A stretch of 64,000 bases of DNA from Occallatibacter gabretensis (GCF_001449115.1 NZ_LAIJ01000001.1:186001-250000); one strand, 5' to 3'. Numbered from the stretch's first letter, positions 17,141 through 26,580 are shown. Notes: generated by a model from the letters alone, not told the origin. Made by a program: numbers and translations.

Positions 17141-18442
17141 CTATCGCTCCGCGACGAAATCCAGCAGGTTGAAGAACTCCGGGAAGCTGATTGCCGCGGA
17201 CTCTGCGCCCTGAATCAGCGTGTCGCCTTCCGCGCGCAAGGCCGCAACCGAAAACGCCATTGCGATGCGGTGGTCGCCACCGGAGTCGATTGTGGCTCCA
17301 TGCAGAGTCTGTCCGCCGGGGACATCAAGGCCGTCTTCGAACTCTTCTACCTCGGCTCCCATAGCGCGCAGGTTCTGCGCGACGAGTGCGATGCGATCCG
17401 ATTCTTTTACACGAAGCTCTTTTGCATCGCGGATGCGGATGCCGCCGCTTGTGTAGGGCGCGATCGCCGCCAGCACAGGCAGCTCGTCAATGAGCTGTGC
17501 GGCGAGGCCACCGCTGATTGTCGTCGAGCGCAGGCCGTCCGGAGGAGCCGTTACCTGCACTGTGCCAACCAGCTCTGCGTTCTTCTCTTCGAGATTCAGC
17601 ACCGCAATGTGCGCGCCGAGCGCGGTGAGAACGTCGAGCAGCGTGGCTCGGGTCGGGTTCAGGCCGAGCGAATCCAATACCAGGCTGGAGCCGGGAAACA
17701 GCGCCGCCGCGCAAAGGAAAAACGCTGCCGAGGAAATATCTCCCGGCACTGCCGCGTCAATGGCTTTCAGCTTTTGCGGGCCGGAGATCGAAACCGAATC
17801 AGAGGCGCGTTTTACCTCGGCTCCAAAAGCACGGAGAGCCAGCTCGCTGTGGTCGCGTGTGCGGATGGCTTCGCGCACTGTTGTTATTCCTGCGGTCTGC
17901 AGGCCTGCGAGCAGGATGCAGCTCTTGACCTGCGCGCTTGGCACTGGAGTTGTGTAGTCCATGGCGTTGAGCCGCGCGCCTTCAATCATGAGTGGTGCGT
18001 GGCCTTCAGTCAGCGTGAGCTTCGCGCCCATCTCAGCCAGCGGCTTGCGGATACGCTCCATGGGGCGGCGCGAAAGGGAAGCGTCACCGATGAGCGTAAA
18101 TGTGCCCTCCTGCGGCGCAAGCAGGCCGGAGATCATGCGCATGGTGGAACCCGAGTTGCCGCAGTCGAGAGGCTCGCTGCTGGGCGTTACGCGCCCGCCA
18201 ACGCCTGTAACTTCCACTGCGCCTTCGCCGAGCTTCGTCACCTTCGCCCCCAGCGCCTGCATGCAGGCAAGCGTGGAGGCGCAGTCCGCACCGGTTGAAA
18301 AATTCGTAAAGCGCGAAGTGCCTTCGGCAAAGGCCGCAAGCATTCCGTAACGGTGGCTGATGGACTTGTCGCCGGGCAGGCGCAGGCTGCCGAGAATATT
18401 GCGCGCCGGCCGGATGATGCGTTCTTCCACTGCTGTATGCAC
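17141..18442 (-). CDS. aroA: 3-phosphoshikimate 1-carboxyvinyltransferase (EPSP synthase)
   Basis: Sixth step of the shikimate pathway: joins phosphoenolpyruvate to shikimate-3-phosphate. The protein shows the substrate-binding LPGDKSISHR, the glyphosate-region LDCGNSGSTMRMISGLLA and the C-terminal KESDRIALVAQNLRAMG. About 433 residues. The GTG at 18442 has GGAG five bases upstream; another in-frame GTG lies at 18466, so the start is uncertain by a few codons. It follows the cytochrome c maturation genes on the same strand after about 90 bases and is probably the last gene of that transcript, ending at the terminator near 17100. Confidence 0.94.
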   Translation of the reverse strand: MHTAVEERIIRPARNILGSLRLPGDKSISHRYGMLAAFAEGTSRFTNFSTGADCASTLACMQALGAKVTKLGEGAVEVTGVGGRVTPSSEPLDCGNSGSTMRMISGLLAPQEGTFTLIGDASLSRRPMERIRKPLAEMGAKLTLTEGHAPLMIEGARLNAMDYTTPVPSAQVKSCILLAGLQTAGITTVREAIRTRDHSELALRAFGAEVKRASDSVSISGPQKLKAIDAAVPGDISSAAFFLCAAALFPGSSLVLDSLGLNPTRATLLDVLTALGAHIAVLNLEEKNAELVGTVQVTAPPDGLRSTTISGGLAAQLIDELPVLAAIAPYTSGGIRIRDAKELRVKESDRIALVAQNLRAMGAEVEEFEDGLDVPGGQTLHGATIDSGGDHRIAMAFSVAALRAEGDTLIQGAESAAISFPEFFNLLDFVAER

Positions 18443-18531
18443 AAATGCTCCGGGTGCTGCGCGCACGGCGAACTGCGCCTGAGGCGCGCATGGTCTATCT
18501 CAAGTTTAACAATCAAAGATGCGTCAAAATG

Positions 18532-19803
18532 TCACGAATTCCGCTTCAACGCCCTCTTCAGCACCGTCTCCAGCGCTGCTTTTTGCGTCTGGTACTCGTC
18601 GGCGTCAATCGTGCCCGAGAGCTTTTCGCTTTCGAGTGTGAAGAGTTCTTCCTTGAGCGCGTTCAGCAATGCGGCATTTTTGCCGGCTGGTGTAGTCGGC
18701 AAAACGGGATTTATGGCCAGACCCGCAGTTGTCGCCCCCGCTGCAGATGCGCCTTCTATTCCAGCGGGCTTGCGCAGCAGAAATGCGGCTGCAATCCCCA
18801 GCGCCAGCACCACGCCGCCCAGGATCCACCACTTGTACTTGCTCAGCGGATCAGGCTGATTGATTGGCTCGCCGATGCCGCCACCCGGGCCGCTATTTTG
18901 CGCTGCCTGTGCGCCGCCGCCTGCAGCTCCTGCGCCGCCTTGCTGGCCTTCGCGTGGAATCGATCCCTCGCCGCTTACCGTGAATTGAATTGTTTTGCCT
19001 GGGACAGCATTCTTCAGCAGAAAAATCTGGAAGGATGGATCGCGTTGCAGCTGCTGAAAGGCCAGTCCATCGCCCGCGGCAAAGGTCATCGCCTTCGGCA
19101 GCTGGATTACGAAGTTGTCTACGGTCATGAGCAGCGTGGGCTTAAACGTATAGGAGCCGGAGTAAGGAAGATGGAACTGGATCTGGAAGATGGTCATCTT
19201 ATCCGATCCCTGGTCCGGGTCAATAGGCACGGTAAACGTGTAGTGGCCCTTCTCGGGCAGAGCCCGCGGCATCGACATGGTCGGCATGCCGTTGGGCCGC
19301 GTGGATTCAGCCGCGTCCATGACCGCGCCCTCTGGCAGAACAAACTCAAATGGCTTATCGCCGAACTGCGTCATCTGCGGCGAGCTGATGTTGTGCACTA
19401 CGAACTGTTCCGTCACCTGCAGCTGTCCGTTGGCCGTTTCCAGGCCGAAGATCTGGTCTTCGATCGAGACGCCATCCACCTTTGCTCTGGCATCGTAGAC
19501 GGTCACATCGCCCGAGGGTCCGCCTGCCGCGATAAAGAATGGCGCGCCTTGGTGCGTCACGCGCACCAGATAGGGTCCCGCGCCAGGCATGTTCAGCGTG
19601 TAGTGGCCTTTGGCATCGCTGGTGGTTTTTGCCGCAGCGTTCATGTGGGCCTGTACGTCAATCAGCTCTACCGTGTCGCCTGCGGAGGGCTTGCCGGTGG
19701 TCTTGTTGTTCACTATGCCGGAAGTGGCGGCGGCGTGCGCCAGCGAGGCAGAAAACAAAATGCTTAGAGCAAAGGCGCCAGTAGCAAATCGAGTCAAATG
19801 CAT
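18532..19803 (-). CDS. Membrane-anchored periplasmic protein with carboxypeptidase-type domain, ccm-linked
   Basis: A 423-residue protein with a signal peptide (ending near LAHA, residue 24). Residues 27-105 resemble a carboxypeptidase regulatory (beta-sandwich) domain. A long beta-rich middle follows, then a Gly/Gln-rich linker (QQGGAGAAGGGAQAA) and one membrane helix near residues 325-345 (WWILGGVVLALGIAAAFLL). The last 60 residues are a charged helix (LKEELFTLESEKLSGTIDADEYQTQKAALE) resembling the tail of the small protein encoded next door, with the same spaced E-Y/F pattern. AAGGA lies 9 bases before the ATG. Its place directly after the ccm genes suggests a role in cytochrome c assembly, but no catalytic site is seen. 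Confidence 0.75.
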   Translation of the reverse strand: MHLTRFATGAFALSILFSASLAHAAATSGIVNNKTTGKPSAGDTVELIDVQAHMNAAAKTTSDAKGHYTLNMPGAGPYLVRVTHQGAPFFIAAGGPSGDVTVYDARAKVDGVSIEDQIFGLETANGQLQVTEQFVVHNISSPQMTQFGDKPFEFVLPEGAVMDAAESTRPNGMPTMSMPRALPEKGHYTFTVPIDPDQGSDKMTIFQIQFHLPYSGSYTFKPTLLMTVDNFVIQLPKAMTFAAGDGLAFQQLQRDPSFQIFLLKNAVPGKTIQFTVSGEGSIPREGQQGGAGAAGGGAQAAQNSGPGGGIGEPINQPDPLSKYKWWILGGVVLALGIAAAFLLRKPAGIEGASAAGATTAGLAINPVLPTTPAGKNAALLNALKEELFTLESEKLSGTIDADEYQTQKAALETVLKRALKRNS

Positions 19804-19875
19804 TCGTGTCGTAATCCTTCAATTCTTAATCGGGACCAAATCGGATTTCTGACCCCTGATCGCTGATCTCTGTCT

Positions 19876-20154
19876 TTATGCCTGCTGCAGCCGCTCAATC
19901 TCTGACAGCAGTTGTGCGGTCTCGGTTTCAAGTGACGCACGTTGCGCTTCAAAGTCCTCTTCGGGATATTTTCCTGCGCGATATTCAAAGTTCAAATCGC
20001 GCAGGTTTTCGTAAAGCTGTTCCTTGCGCTCCAGCAGGTAATCGAGCTGCGTCTTTTGTTTCTGCGCGGCAAAGGAATTTTCCGGCCAGAAAGTGTAAAC
20101 AAACGCGCCGATCAGCAGCAGCAATCCGGCAATCAATCCGGTGTTTGAGGTCAT
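19876..20154 (-). CDS. Small coiled-coil membrane protein of the ccm cluster (CcmI-like N-terminus)
   Basis: A 92-residue protein with one N-terminal membrane helix (GLIAGLLLLIGAFVYTFWP) and then a helical, charged coiled-coil region ending LLSEIERLQQA. The layout (helix, then LLERKEQLYENLRDLNFEYRAGK) recalls the N-terminal part of CcmI/CycH, which guides apocytochrome c to the haem lyase; the TPR part of CcmI is missing. GGAGG lies 9 bases before the ATG, and the gene starts 3 bases after ccmH, so it is co-transcribed with it. Functional naming is inference from position and shape. Confidence 0.75.
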   Translation of the reverse strand: MTSNTGLIAGLLLLIGAFVYTFWPENSFAAQKQKTQLDYLLERKEQLYENLRDLNFEYRAGKYPEEDFEAQRASLETETAQLLSEIERLQQA

Positions 20155-20157
20155 TGC

Positions 20158-20658
20158 TTAAAAACCTCCATCTGCGCCGGTCTCCCGGCGAATCTTGTCT
20201 TTAATTGCAGACATCTCTGGCGTCTCGCTTTGCGCAGTGACAGCCTGTGGCCGCGTTGCTGCCCAGTGGCGTGCTACCAGCAGCACTCCAAATAATGCCG
20301 CCAGAAATACCGCTCCCGGCGCAATCCACGCCACGAGGTCGAAGCCCTGTGTGGTTGGCGCGGCCAGCACGGTCGGTCCATACTCCGCAGCAAAGGCCGT
20401 CAGAATATCCTTGTCGCCCTTGTTGTCGCGGATATAGCTCGCAAGCTGGCTTCTCATGCGGTCGGAGTCCGGACAGCCCACATGATTGCACTCGCCCAGC
20501 AGCTGCGCGCAGCCGCATGGGCACACCATGCGGTGTCCCAGATCGTTAAACCGCGAACCCGCGTCTGTTGCGCCGAGCGTAAAGCAGAGCGCAACCATGA
20601 GCGCGGCGGCTTGAGCGGCCTTCACCCAGAAGGTCCACTTCGTAAAAGAAAGGCGCAT
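20158..20658 (-). CDS. ccmH: Cytochrome c maturation protein CcmH
   Basis: Periplasmic thiol-reducing factor that keeps the CXXCH cysteines of apocytochrome c reduced for haem attachment. The protein has 166 residues, an N-terminal hydrophobic signal/anchor, and MVCPCGCAQLLGECNHVGC, where the family has the active-site C-P-x-C pair, here with extra cysteines. A second membrane helix lies near residues 110-128 (WIAPGAVFLAALFGVLLVA). Its ATG overlaps the ccmF stop (TGATG), with GGGAGG eight bases upstream, so translation is coupled. Confidence 0.9.
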   Translation of the reverse strand: MRLSFTKWTFWVKAAQAAALMVALCFTLGATDAGSRFNDLGHRMVCPCGCAQLLGECNHVGCPDSDRMRSQLASYIRDNKGDKDILTAFAAEYGPTVLAAPTTQGFDLVAWIAPGAVFLAALFGVLLVARHWAATRPQAVTAQSETPEMSAIKDKIRRETGADGGF

Positions 20659-22763
20659 CAATCGCCTCCCTTAAGAGCCGCGGTTGGAACTGTTGCGCGC
20701 GCCGGAACCTTCAGTACTACTGTTGAGGGAATGATAGAAGGCACGAGCGCGATGATTGAGCCGATCACGATCACGATCCATCCAAACCAGATCCAGCCGA
20801 CGAGCGGATTCAGGATGGCTTTGATAATCGGCTGGCCTGAGTCCGGATTGATGCCTTCGTAGACCACATACAGATCCCACTCCGGCACGGAGTGAATGGC
20901 CACCATGGTCTGCGGCTGCTGGCTGGCGAGATATACGCGCTTCTCCGGCGTCATCTGGAGATTCGTAAAACCGCTCGTGGTAAGCACCTTTACCGGCTTG
21001 CCATTGGAGGTCACATCGAGCAGCGCAAACTCCGAGTTGTAGTTTGCATTCGAGTCCTGCGAGAAACCAATGCATTCAAGATCGTATGGTCCGAGATGGA
21101 TTTTGGAGTGCAGGCCCATCTCCTGTTCGACGTTGCGGTTGAACGCTGCACCGGCAAAGCCGATGATCGCAATCACCAGGCCGATGTGAATGAGATAGCC
21201 GCCGTAGCGCCGCGTGTTGCGCCGCGTGAGCAGCACCAATGCGGCAAAGAGATTCTTGCCCGTCTGCTTTGCAATGACGCCTGCGCCGCGCAGAAATTCA
21301 CTCACAATGGCTGTGAGAACGGCTGCTGCGAGCGCAAAAGCGATCAGCGCATAGAAGGTGCCGGCCTGAAACTCGCCATCCTTCCACGGCCTGACGCCTG
21401 CCACAAGTGCCACAATCACCGTGCCCCAGAGCGCGATGACCGGAATCACAAAGTTGCGGCGAATGGCCTTGAGCGATGCAGAGCGCCATGGCAAGAGCGG
21501 GCCCACGCCAGTGAGAAACAGCAGGAACAGGCCGATGGGAATAGCCACGGCGCTGTAATAAGGACCGCTGACTGTTTCTTTTCTGTCCCACACATACTCA
21601 CTAACAATTGGCCAAAATGTGCCTAGTAGAATCACAAAGCAGCCGAGCAGCAAAACGAGATTATTGAACAAAAAGCTCGACTCGCGGCTGACCAGCGACT
21701 CGAGCTGATGGTCGCTCTTGAGGTGGTCCTTCTGCAGGATGAATGTAAAGAGGCAGACGAGCAGCACCAGTCCCAGGAAGACATAAAACCAGGTGCCGAT
21801 GGAGGATTGCGCAAAGGCGTGGACCGAGCTGACCAGCCCCGCGCGTGTGAGCAGCGTGCCGACGATGGTGAGCATGAACGTGACGAAGATCAGCCACACA
21901 TTCCAGCTCTTCATCATGCCGCGCTTCTCCTGCATCATCACGGAGTGCAGAAAGGCTGTTGCCGCAAGCCACGGCATGAAGCTTGCGTTCTCTACCGGGT
22001 CCCAGCCCCAGTAGCCGCCCCACCCCAGCACTGCATAAGCCCAGTGCATGCCGAGGAAGATGCCGCAGGTGAGGAAGGTCCACGTGACCATTGTCCAGAC
22101 GCGCGTGATGCGTATCCATTTTTCGCCTGGATAACGCATCATCAGCGCGCCGAGCGCAAAAGCGAAGGGCACCGAGAAGCCCACGTAGCCCAGGTACAGC
22201 ATGGGTGGGTGGATGACCATTTCCGGATACTGGAGGAGGGGATTGAGACCATTGCCGTCATCCGGCAGCGGACCACCCGGCACATAACCCGGCAGCAGGG
22301 AAAACGGCGGTGCGGCAAAGTTGAGCAGCGAGAGGAAGAAGACCTGAATCCCGGCCAGAATCGTTCCCGCATAGGCATACAGCTTTACATCGTTCTTATG
22401 CGTCAGCCGCAGCACAAAACCGTAGCCGGCCAGCAGCCATGCCCATAGCAGGAGAGATCCCTCTTGGCCGCTCCACAGAGCTGAAAATTTGTATGCAGCC
22501 GGGAGCGCGCGGTTGGAATGCTCCACGATGTAGGCGATTGAAAAATCATTGTGGAAGACGCTCCAGATCAGCGCAAAGGCCGCGCATGAGACCGCCACGA
22601 AGCTGGCGATGCCTGCACGCCGCGCCGTATCCGCCAGACGCTCCGGCGAAATACGCGCCTGTGCTCCGGTCGCAATCAGCCGCAAAGCAAAGATGCCGGC
22701 CAGCAGGTTGTACGCCGCCAAAGCAAGGGCGGCAATCAGGGCAAAACTGCCAAAGGTTGCCAT
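20658..22763 (-). CDS. ccmF: Haem lyase subunit CcmF/NrfE
   Basis: Large inner-membrane protein (701 residues, about 15 helices) that attaches haem to apocytochrome c together with CcmH. The tryptophan-rich WWD haem-binding segment WGGYWGWDPVENASFMPW is clear at about residues 250-270; conserved histidines lie on either side (for example in VIHPPMLYLGYVG). The ATG at 22763 has GAGGT 5 bases upstream; an earlier in-frame GTG at 22778 is less likely. The C-terminal part after residue 500 is periplasmic. ccmE, ccmC, ccmA and ccmB are not in the window. Confidence 0.94.
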   Translation of the reverse strand: MATFGSFALIAALALAAYNLLAGIFALRLIATGAQARISPERLADTARRAGIASFVAVSCAAFALIWSVFHNDFSIAYIVEHSNRALPAAYKFSALWSGQEGSLLLWAWLLAGYGFVLRLTHKNDVKLYAYAGTILAGIQVFFLSLLNFAAPPFSLLPGYVPGGPLPDDGNGLNPLLQYPEMVIHPPMLYLGYVGFSVPFAFALGALMMRYPGEKWIRITRVWTMVTWTFLTCGIFLGMHWAYAVLGWGGYWGWDPVENASFMPWLAATAFLHSVMMQEKRGMMKSWNVWLIFVTFMLTIVGTLLTRAGLVSSVHAFAQSSIGTWFYVFLGLVLLVCLFTFILQKDHLKSDHQLESLVSRESSFLFNNLVLLLGCFVILLGTFWPIVSEYVWDRKETVSGPYYSAVAIPIGLFLLFLTGVGPLLPWRSASLKAIRRNFVIPVIALWGTVIVALVAGVRPWKDGEFQAGTFYALIAFALAAAVLTAIVSEFLRGAGVIAKQTGKNLFAALVLLTRRNTRRYGGYLIHIGLVIAIIGFAGAAFNRNVEQEMGLHSKIHLGPYDLECIGFSQDSNANYNSEFALLDVTSNGKPVKVLTTSGFTNLQMTPEKRVYLASQQPQTMVAIHSVPEWDLYVVYEGINPDSGQPIIKAILNPLVGWIWFGWIVIVIGSIIALVPSIIPSTVVLKVPARATVPTAALKGGD

Positions 22764-22915
22764 TGAGACCTCAATCACTATTTTCGCAGACGGACGCGAC
22801 GCTGCATTGTGAGGGGAAGCACAGCCAGCATGGTCATTCTATGGACGCAAAGAAGATTGCGCCTCGCTCAATAGATGGAGGAAAAAATTGATAGACAGGA
22901 AGGGTGAAAGCGGTT

Positions 22916-23338
22916 TCAGGCAATGCGCAAAATTTTAGGCTGCATGGTCTCGCCGGCGGCGCCCAGCATCTCGCTCATGGAAGAGGAGGCAGGCAGAAGG
23001 TGCGCGTTGGGGGATGTGTACTCCGTGTCCGTACAGTCATCATTGCTGCAGATCACTAACACCGGAACCCGCGGCGCGCGGCTGGCCAGCTCGTCCACGA
23101 AGACCTGTCCGGAAAGCCCCGGCATATGCAGCGCCACCACTACCAGCGCCAGATCGCGCGCAAATGCAGGCTGATCGACCAGAATAAAAGCTTCTGCAGC
23201 GCCGGCGGCGCGCACAACGCGCTGATACACAGACTCAAGGGCGGCTTTTTGAGCGTATGCCTGAAATGGATCGTCATTCACCAGAAGGATTGCCGGTGCG
23301 GGTACTGCAAAGGCCCATGACTTAGCGACTGCGCTCAA
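22916..23338 (-). CDS. Degenerate response-regulator receiver protein
   Basis: A 140-residue single receiver-like domain. The acidic pair is kept (ILLVNDDP, residues 17-24), and the beta-3 end reads VVVALHMPGLSG, but the position of the phosphorylated Asp is Ala (residue 69). The conserved Lys after beta-5 is also lost (LLPASSS where most have LPKP). It therefore probably cannot be phosphorylated in the usual way. The start is a TTG at 23338 with GGAGAG about 10 bases upstream. No histidine kinase lies nearby. It may bind another protein constitutively. Confidence 0.75.
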   Translation of the reverse strand: MSAVAKSWAFAVPAPAILLVNDDPFQAYAQKAALESVYQRVVRAAGAAEAFILVDQPAFARDLALVVVALHMPGLSGQVFVDELASRAPRVPVLVICSNDDCTDTEYTSPNAHLLPASSSMSEMLGAAGETMQPKILRIA

Positions 23339-23499
23339 GCTCTATAACTCTCCAACAAATCCGATGCAGGGTCCGCCGGAACAGGTTGCCCGGATCGTCA
23401 ACAAAATAAATCGCTTTAGTCATATGGGTCAAGCAAATTCAATCGTTTGAATTATTTAAGACATGAACCTCTCTAATCAAATTAAAACGCAAGAGAGTG

Positions 23500-23532
23500 A
23501 AATAAAAAGGAAGCCGCAGGACAGGTTCCTGC
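23500..23532 (-). terminator. Possible terminator after uvrB
   Basis: On the minus strand GCAGGA-ACCTG-TCCTGC (23532-23516) forms a short hairpin, followed six bases later by TTTTTATTT. It lies 44 bases after the uvrB stop. Confidence 0.5.
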
Positions 23533-23575
23533 GAAGAAGACAGAGCTCTAATCCCTTCAGGAAATTGAGTTTCGC

Positions 23576-25567
23576 TCAGCCGAAGAGAAATTCCTTTTCG
23601 CGCAGCTCTTTGATCGTATCGCGCAGTTTAGCGGCCCGCTCAAACTCAAATCTCTTGGCTGCTTCACGCATCTCCAGCTCGATGCCGGCAATATACGAAT
23701 CGACCTCACCTTGCGAAGTAAACTCCGGCATTCCGGCGGTTTCTTCCATGAGCACGTCGCCGTACTCCGATTTAAGAATCATCGCCAGACCCATGTCAAT
23801 CGCGCTGATCACCGATTGCGGCGTGATGCCGTTCTCCTCGTTGTACGTGCGCTGGATTACCCGCCTGCGGTCGGTTTCGTCAATGGCCCGGCGCATCGAG
23901 TCCGTCATCTTGTCGGCATACAGAAGCGCCCGGCCACGCAAGTGCCGCGCTGCCCGGCCAATCGTCTGAATCAGCGATCCGGCGGAACGAAGAAAGCCTT
24001 CTTTATCCGCGTCCAGAATGGCTACCAGCGAAACCTCCGGCAGATCCAGGCCCTCGCGCAGCAGGTTGATGCCGATCATCACATCGAACTCGCCCTTGCG
24101 CAGCCCGGCCAGCAGCTTTACGCGCTCCAGCGTCTCAATCTCGGAGTGCATGTAGCGGCAGCGCACGCCAACCTCGGTGTAATAGCCCGCCAGGTCCTCC
24201 GCCATGCGCTTGGTCAGCGTTGTGACCAGCACGCGCTCGTTGCGCTTGGCGCGATCGCGTATCTCCGCCAGCAGATCGTCAATCTGCCCCTTCACCGGCC
24301 GAATCTCGATTTCGGGGTCGACCAGCCCTGTAGGGCGAATCACCTGCTCAACCACCACGCCTGAGGCGCGCGTGAGCTCATATGGCCCCGGCGTGGCAGA
24401 GACATAAATGGTTTGGTGGATCCGATTCTCGAACTCGTCAAACTTCAGTGGCCGGTTGTCTACCGCGCTGGGCAGACGGAAGCCATAATCGACGAGATTC
24501 TGCTTACGGCTGCGGTCGCCGTGCCACATTCCATGCACCTGTGGAATCGTGGCGTGGCTCTCGTCCACAAACAAGATGAAATCGCGCGGGAAGTAATCGA
24601 GCAGCGTTGGCGGAGCCTCACCCGGTAGCCGCCCGGAGAAGTGCCGCGAGTAATTCTCGATTCCGTGGCAGAAGCCCATCGACTTGATCATTTCGAGATC
24701 GAAGCGTGTCCGCTGGTTTACACGCTGGGCCTCCACCATCCGTCCCTGCGCTTCCAATTGCGGAACCCACTCGTTCAGCTCGCTCAGAATTGAGTCAATG
24801 GCCTGCATCTTCCGCTCCGGCTGCACGACGTAGTGGCTCTTCGGATAAATCGGCAGCCGCGAATACTTCTGCTTCACCGTGCCAAACAGCGGATCGATCT
24901 GCGATAACGACTCGATCTCGTCGCCGAAGAGTTCGATACGGAACGCGTTCTCGTCATAGGTCGGATAGACCTCGATCACATCGCCGCGCACGCGGAATGT
25001 GCCGCGGCGAAAGTCCACATCATTGCGCTCGTAGAGAATCTCCACCAGCCGCCGTGTAATGTCCTTGCGGCTGATGCGCTGGCCCTTTTCGAGCAGCAGC
25101 AGCATTCCGTAATACGCTTCCGGCGAGCCAAGGCCGTAGATGCAGCTGACCGAGCTGACGATGATCGCGTCCCGCCGCTCAAAGAGAGAGCGTGTTGCCG
25201 AGAGCCGGAGCTTGTCCAGCTCCTCATTGACCGTCGATTCTTTCTCGATGTACAGGTCGCCCGCGGGAATGTAGGCCTCCGGCTGGTAGTAGTCGTAGTA
25301 GCTCACGAAGTACTCGACTGCATTGCCGGGAAAGAACTGCTTGAACTCGTGATACAGCTGCGCAGCCAGTGTCTTGTTGTGCGCCAGAATCAGTGCCGGG
25401 CGGTTCGATCGCTCAATCACCTTGGCCATGGTGAAGGTCTTGCCGGACCCCGTCACGCCGAGCAGCACCTGATGCTGCTCACCGCCGGCTAGGCCGCTGA
25501 CCAGTTCCTCGATTGCTCGCGGCTGATCTCCACGCGGCTTGTATTGGGTGACGAGTTGAAAGTCCAT
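23576..25567 (-). CDS. uvrB: Excinuclease ABC subunit B
   Basis: Damage-verifying helicase of nucleotide excision repair; works with UvrA and UvrC. Length 663 residues, typical. Walker [13 protein letters not shown] lies near residue 40, the beta-hairpin region [12 protein letters not shown] near residue 95, DESHAT (helicase motif II) near residue 337, and motif [11 protein letters not shown] near residue 540. The C-terminal UVR motif ([18 protein letters not shown]) that binds UvrC is present. It stands apart from uvrC, which is at 41 kb. Single gene with a terminator behind it. Confidence 0.97.
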   Translation of the reverse strand: MDFQLVTQYKPRGDQPRAIEELVSGLAGGEQHQVLLGVTGSGKTFTMAKVIERSNRPALILAHNKTLAAQLYHEFKQFFPGNAVEYFVSYYDYYQPEAYIPAGDLYIEKESTVNEELDKLRLSATRSLFERRDAIIVSSVSCIYGLGSPEAYYGMLLLLEKGQRISRKDITRRLVEILYERNDVDFRRGTFRVRGDVIEVYPTYDENAFRIELFGDEIESLSQIDPLFGTVKQKYSRLPIYPKSHYVVQPERKMQAIDSILSELNEWVPQLEAQGRMVEAQRVNQRTRFDLEMIKSMGFCHGIENYSRHFSGRLPGEAPPTLLDYFPRDFILFVDESHATIPQVHGMWHGDRSRKQNLVDYGFRLPSAVDNRPLKFDEFENRIHQTIYVSATPGPYELTRASGVVVEQVIRPTGLVDPEIEIRPVKGQIDDLLAEIRDRAKRNERVLVTTLTKRMAEDLAGYYTEVGVRCRYMHSEIETLERVKLLAGLRKGEFDVMIGINLLREGLDLPEVSLVAILDADKEGFLRSAGSLIQTIGRAARHLRGRALLYADKMTDSMRRAIDETDRRRVIQRTYNEENGITPQSVISAIDMGLAMILKSEYGDVLMEETAGMPEFTSQGEVDSYIAGIELEMREAAKRFEFERAAKLRDTIKELREKEFLFG

Positions 25568-25632
25568 ATCGGGAATTAGTATATCGCAAAGGCGAAAATA
25601 TAGCGAAAATAAGTGACTTTATTGGACCGAAC

Positions 25633-25899
25633 TTAGCCGCGAAGAGGTTTTATAACTAGACGCTGGATCATGAATGCGACAGTAAAAACTCCGAGCATCG
25701 TCAGGCCGCAGTTGCGATAGAGTGCCACTTGAGCGCTGTGAACATCTGGGTACGGGTATGGATAAGCTTTGTGAGGACCGAAGTAAAAGTTATTGAAAGA
25801 AGTCATTGCAATTTGCGTGATTACCAAATCCGCAGCGATAATTGCGGCGACGGCAGCGATGACTGCTTGCATGACTTTCGACTTCGGCCATCTCACCAT
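25633..25899 (-). CDS. Small membrane protein of unknown function
   Basis: About 88 residues with two hydrophobic segments: AVIAAVAAIIAADLVITQIA near the start and GLTMLGVFTVAFMIQRLVI near the end, joined by a Tyr/Pro-rich loop (FYFGPHKAYPYPYPD). The ATG at 25899 is chosen because the longer frame (to 25953) overlaps the end of the upstream gene and has no ribosome site; the start remains unsure. It sits 17 bases after the bactofilin-like gene on the same strand and may be co-transcribed with it. Not recognised. Confidence 0.5.
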   Translation of the reverse strand: MVRWPKSKVMQAVIAAVAAIIAADLVITQIAMTSFNNFYFGPHKAYPYPYPDVHSAQVALYRNCGLTMLGVFTVAFMIQRLVIKPLRG

Positions 25900-25916
25900 C
25901 TTCAGCGTCGCGAACC

Positions 25917-26468
25917 TTATACCCTTGGCCCCATCGCCTGGCTTGCCATCCACTGCCTGCGGTAACGGCGCTCGCGTACTTCCCGCACAATCACGTAAAT
26001 TACCAGGCCGATTAAAAGTGTGGGAATGCCAAAGATCCAGAAGGGCATGATCACGCGGTTGCCGTCGATGATTGTGGTCGGCGCGAACTCGGTCGCGCCA
26101 AACAGCGCCACAATATTCTGGCCGACATGCGCGCCATCGCCCAGGCGCACGTTGCCGAAGATGTTCACCACGTTCTGCTCAATCGAGGCATTTGGCTGCG
26201 CCGTTACGCTGCTGAAGATGCTCACGACATTCTGGTGCACTGCGTTGCTAATGTGTGCGCTGCCGAAAAGAACCACCAGGTTGCCGTTGATCTCGCCCTC
26301 CGCATGAACAGAACAGAAAAAGCAGACGGCATTCTCCACTGATTTGTTGGGATCGATCCGCAGATCGGTAAAGAACTGCACCGAGTTGCCGTTATCGGCA
26401 CGAGCCGGTGTTGCCACAAACAGTAGTGCTGCGGCGCAGAGGGTAAGGCAAAGCAAGCGAGCGCGCAT
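25917..26468 (-). CDS. Exported bactofilin-like repeat protein with C-terminal membrane anchor
   Basis: A 183-residue protein with a signal peptide (RARLLCLTLCAAALLFVATPARA), then about four repeats of roughly 20-22 residues (NGNLVVLFGSAHI, HQNVVSIFSSVTA, EQNVVNIFGNVRL, GQNIVALFGATEF). Each has the N-x-V-x-x-F pattern of a beta-helix, as in bactofilins and other polymer-forming proteins. One membrane helix (FWIFGIPTLLIGLVIYVIV) and a basic tail (REVRERRYRRQW) follow, which would put the helix outside the cytosol. AGGGG lies 6 bases before the ATG at 26468. Bactofilins are normally cytosolic, so the exported form is unusual. Two extra cysteines (CFFC) lie before the repeats. Confidence 0.7.
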   Translation of the reverse strand: MRARLLCLTLCAAALLFVATPARADNGNSVQFFTDLRIDPNKSVENAVCFFCSVHAEGEINGNLVVLFGSAHISNAVHQNVVSIFSSVTAQPNASIEQNVVNIFGNVRLGDGAHVGQNIVALFGATEFAPTTIIDGNRVIMPFWIFGIPTLLIGLVIYVIVREVRERRYRRQWMASQAMGPRV

Positions 26469-26580
26469 AGGCATCCCCTTTGCGCAGAGTATACGCGCGG
26501 TCGAAATAAAAAGTTCCCGGCCAAGGTATTTACTCAGCCGGGAACCTATCTTTTCGTCTCTTGTCCTTTGTCACTCGCCA

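Noticed and set aside
17120..18298. Long plus-strand open frame (392 codons) opposite aroA
   Set aside because: It lies fully antisense to aroA, whose motifs are intact; no ribosome site and a composition typical of a shadow frame.
18445..19767. Plus-strand open frame of 440 codons opposite the ccm-linked protein
   Set aside because: Antisense shadow, Arg/Cys/His-rich without any family motif.
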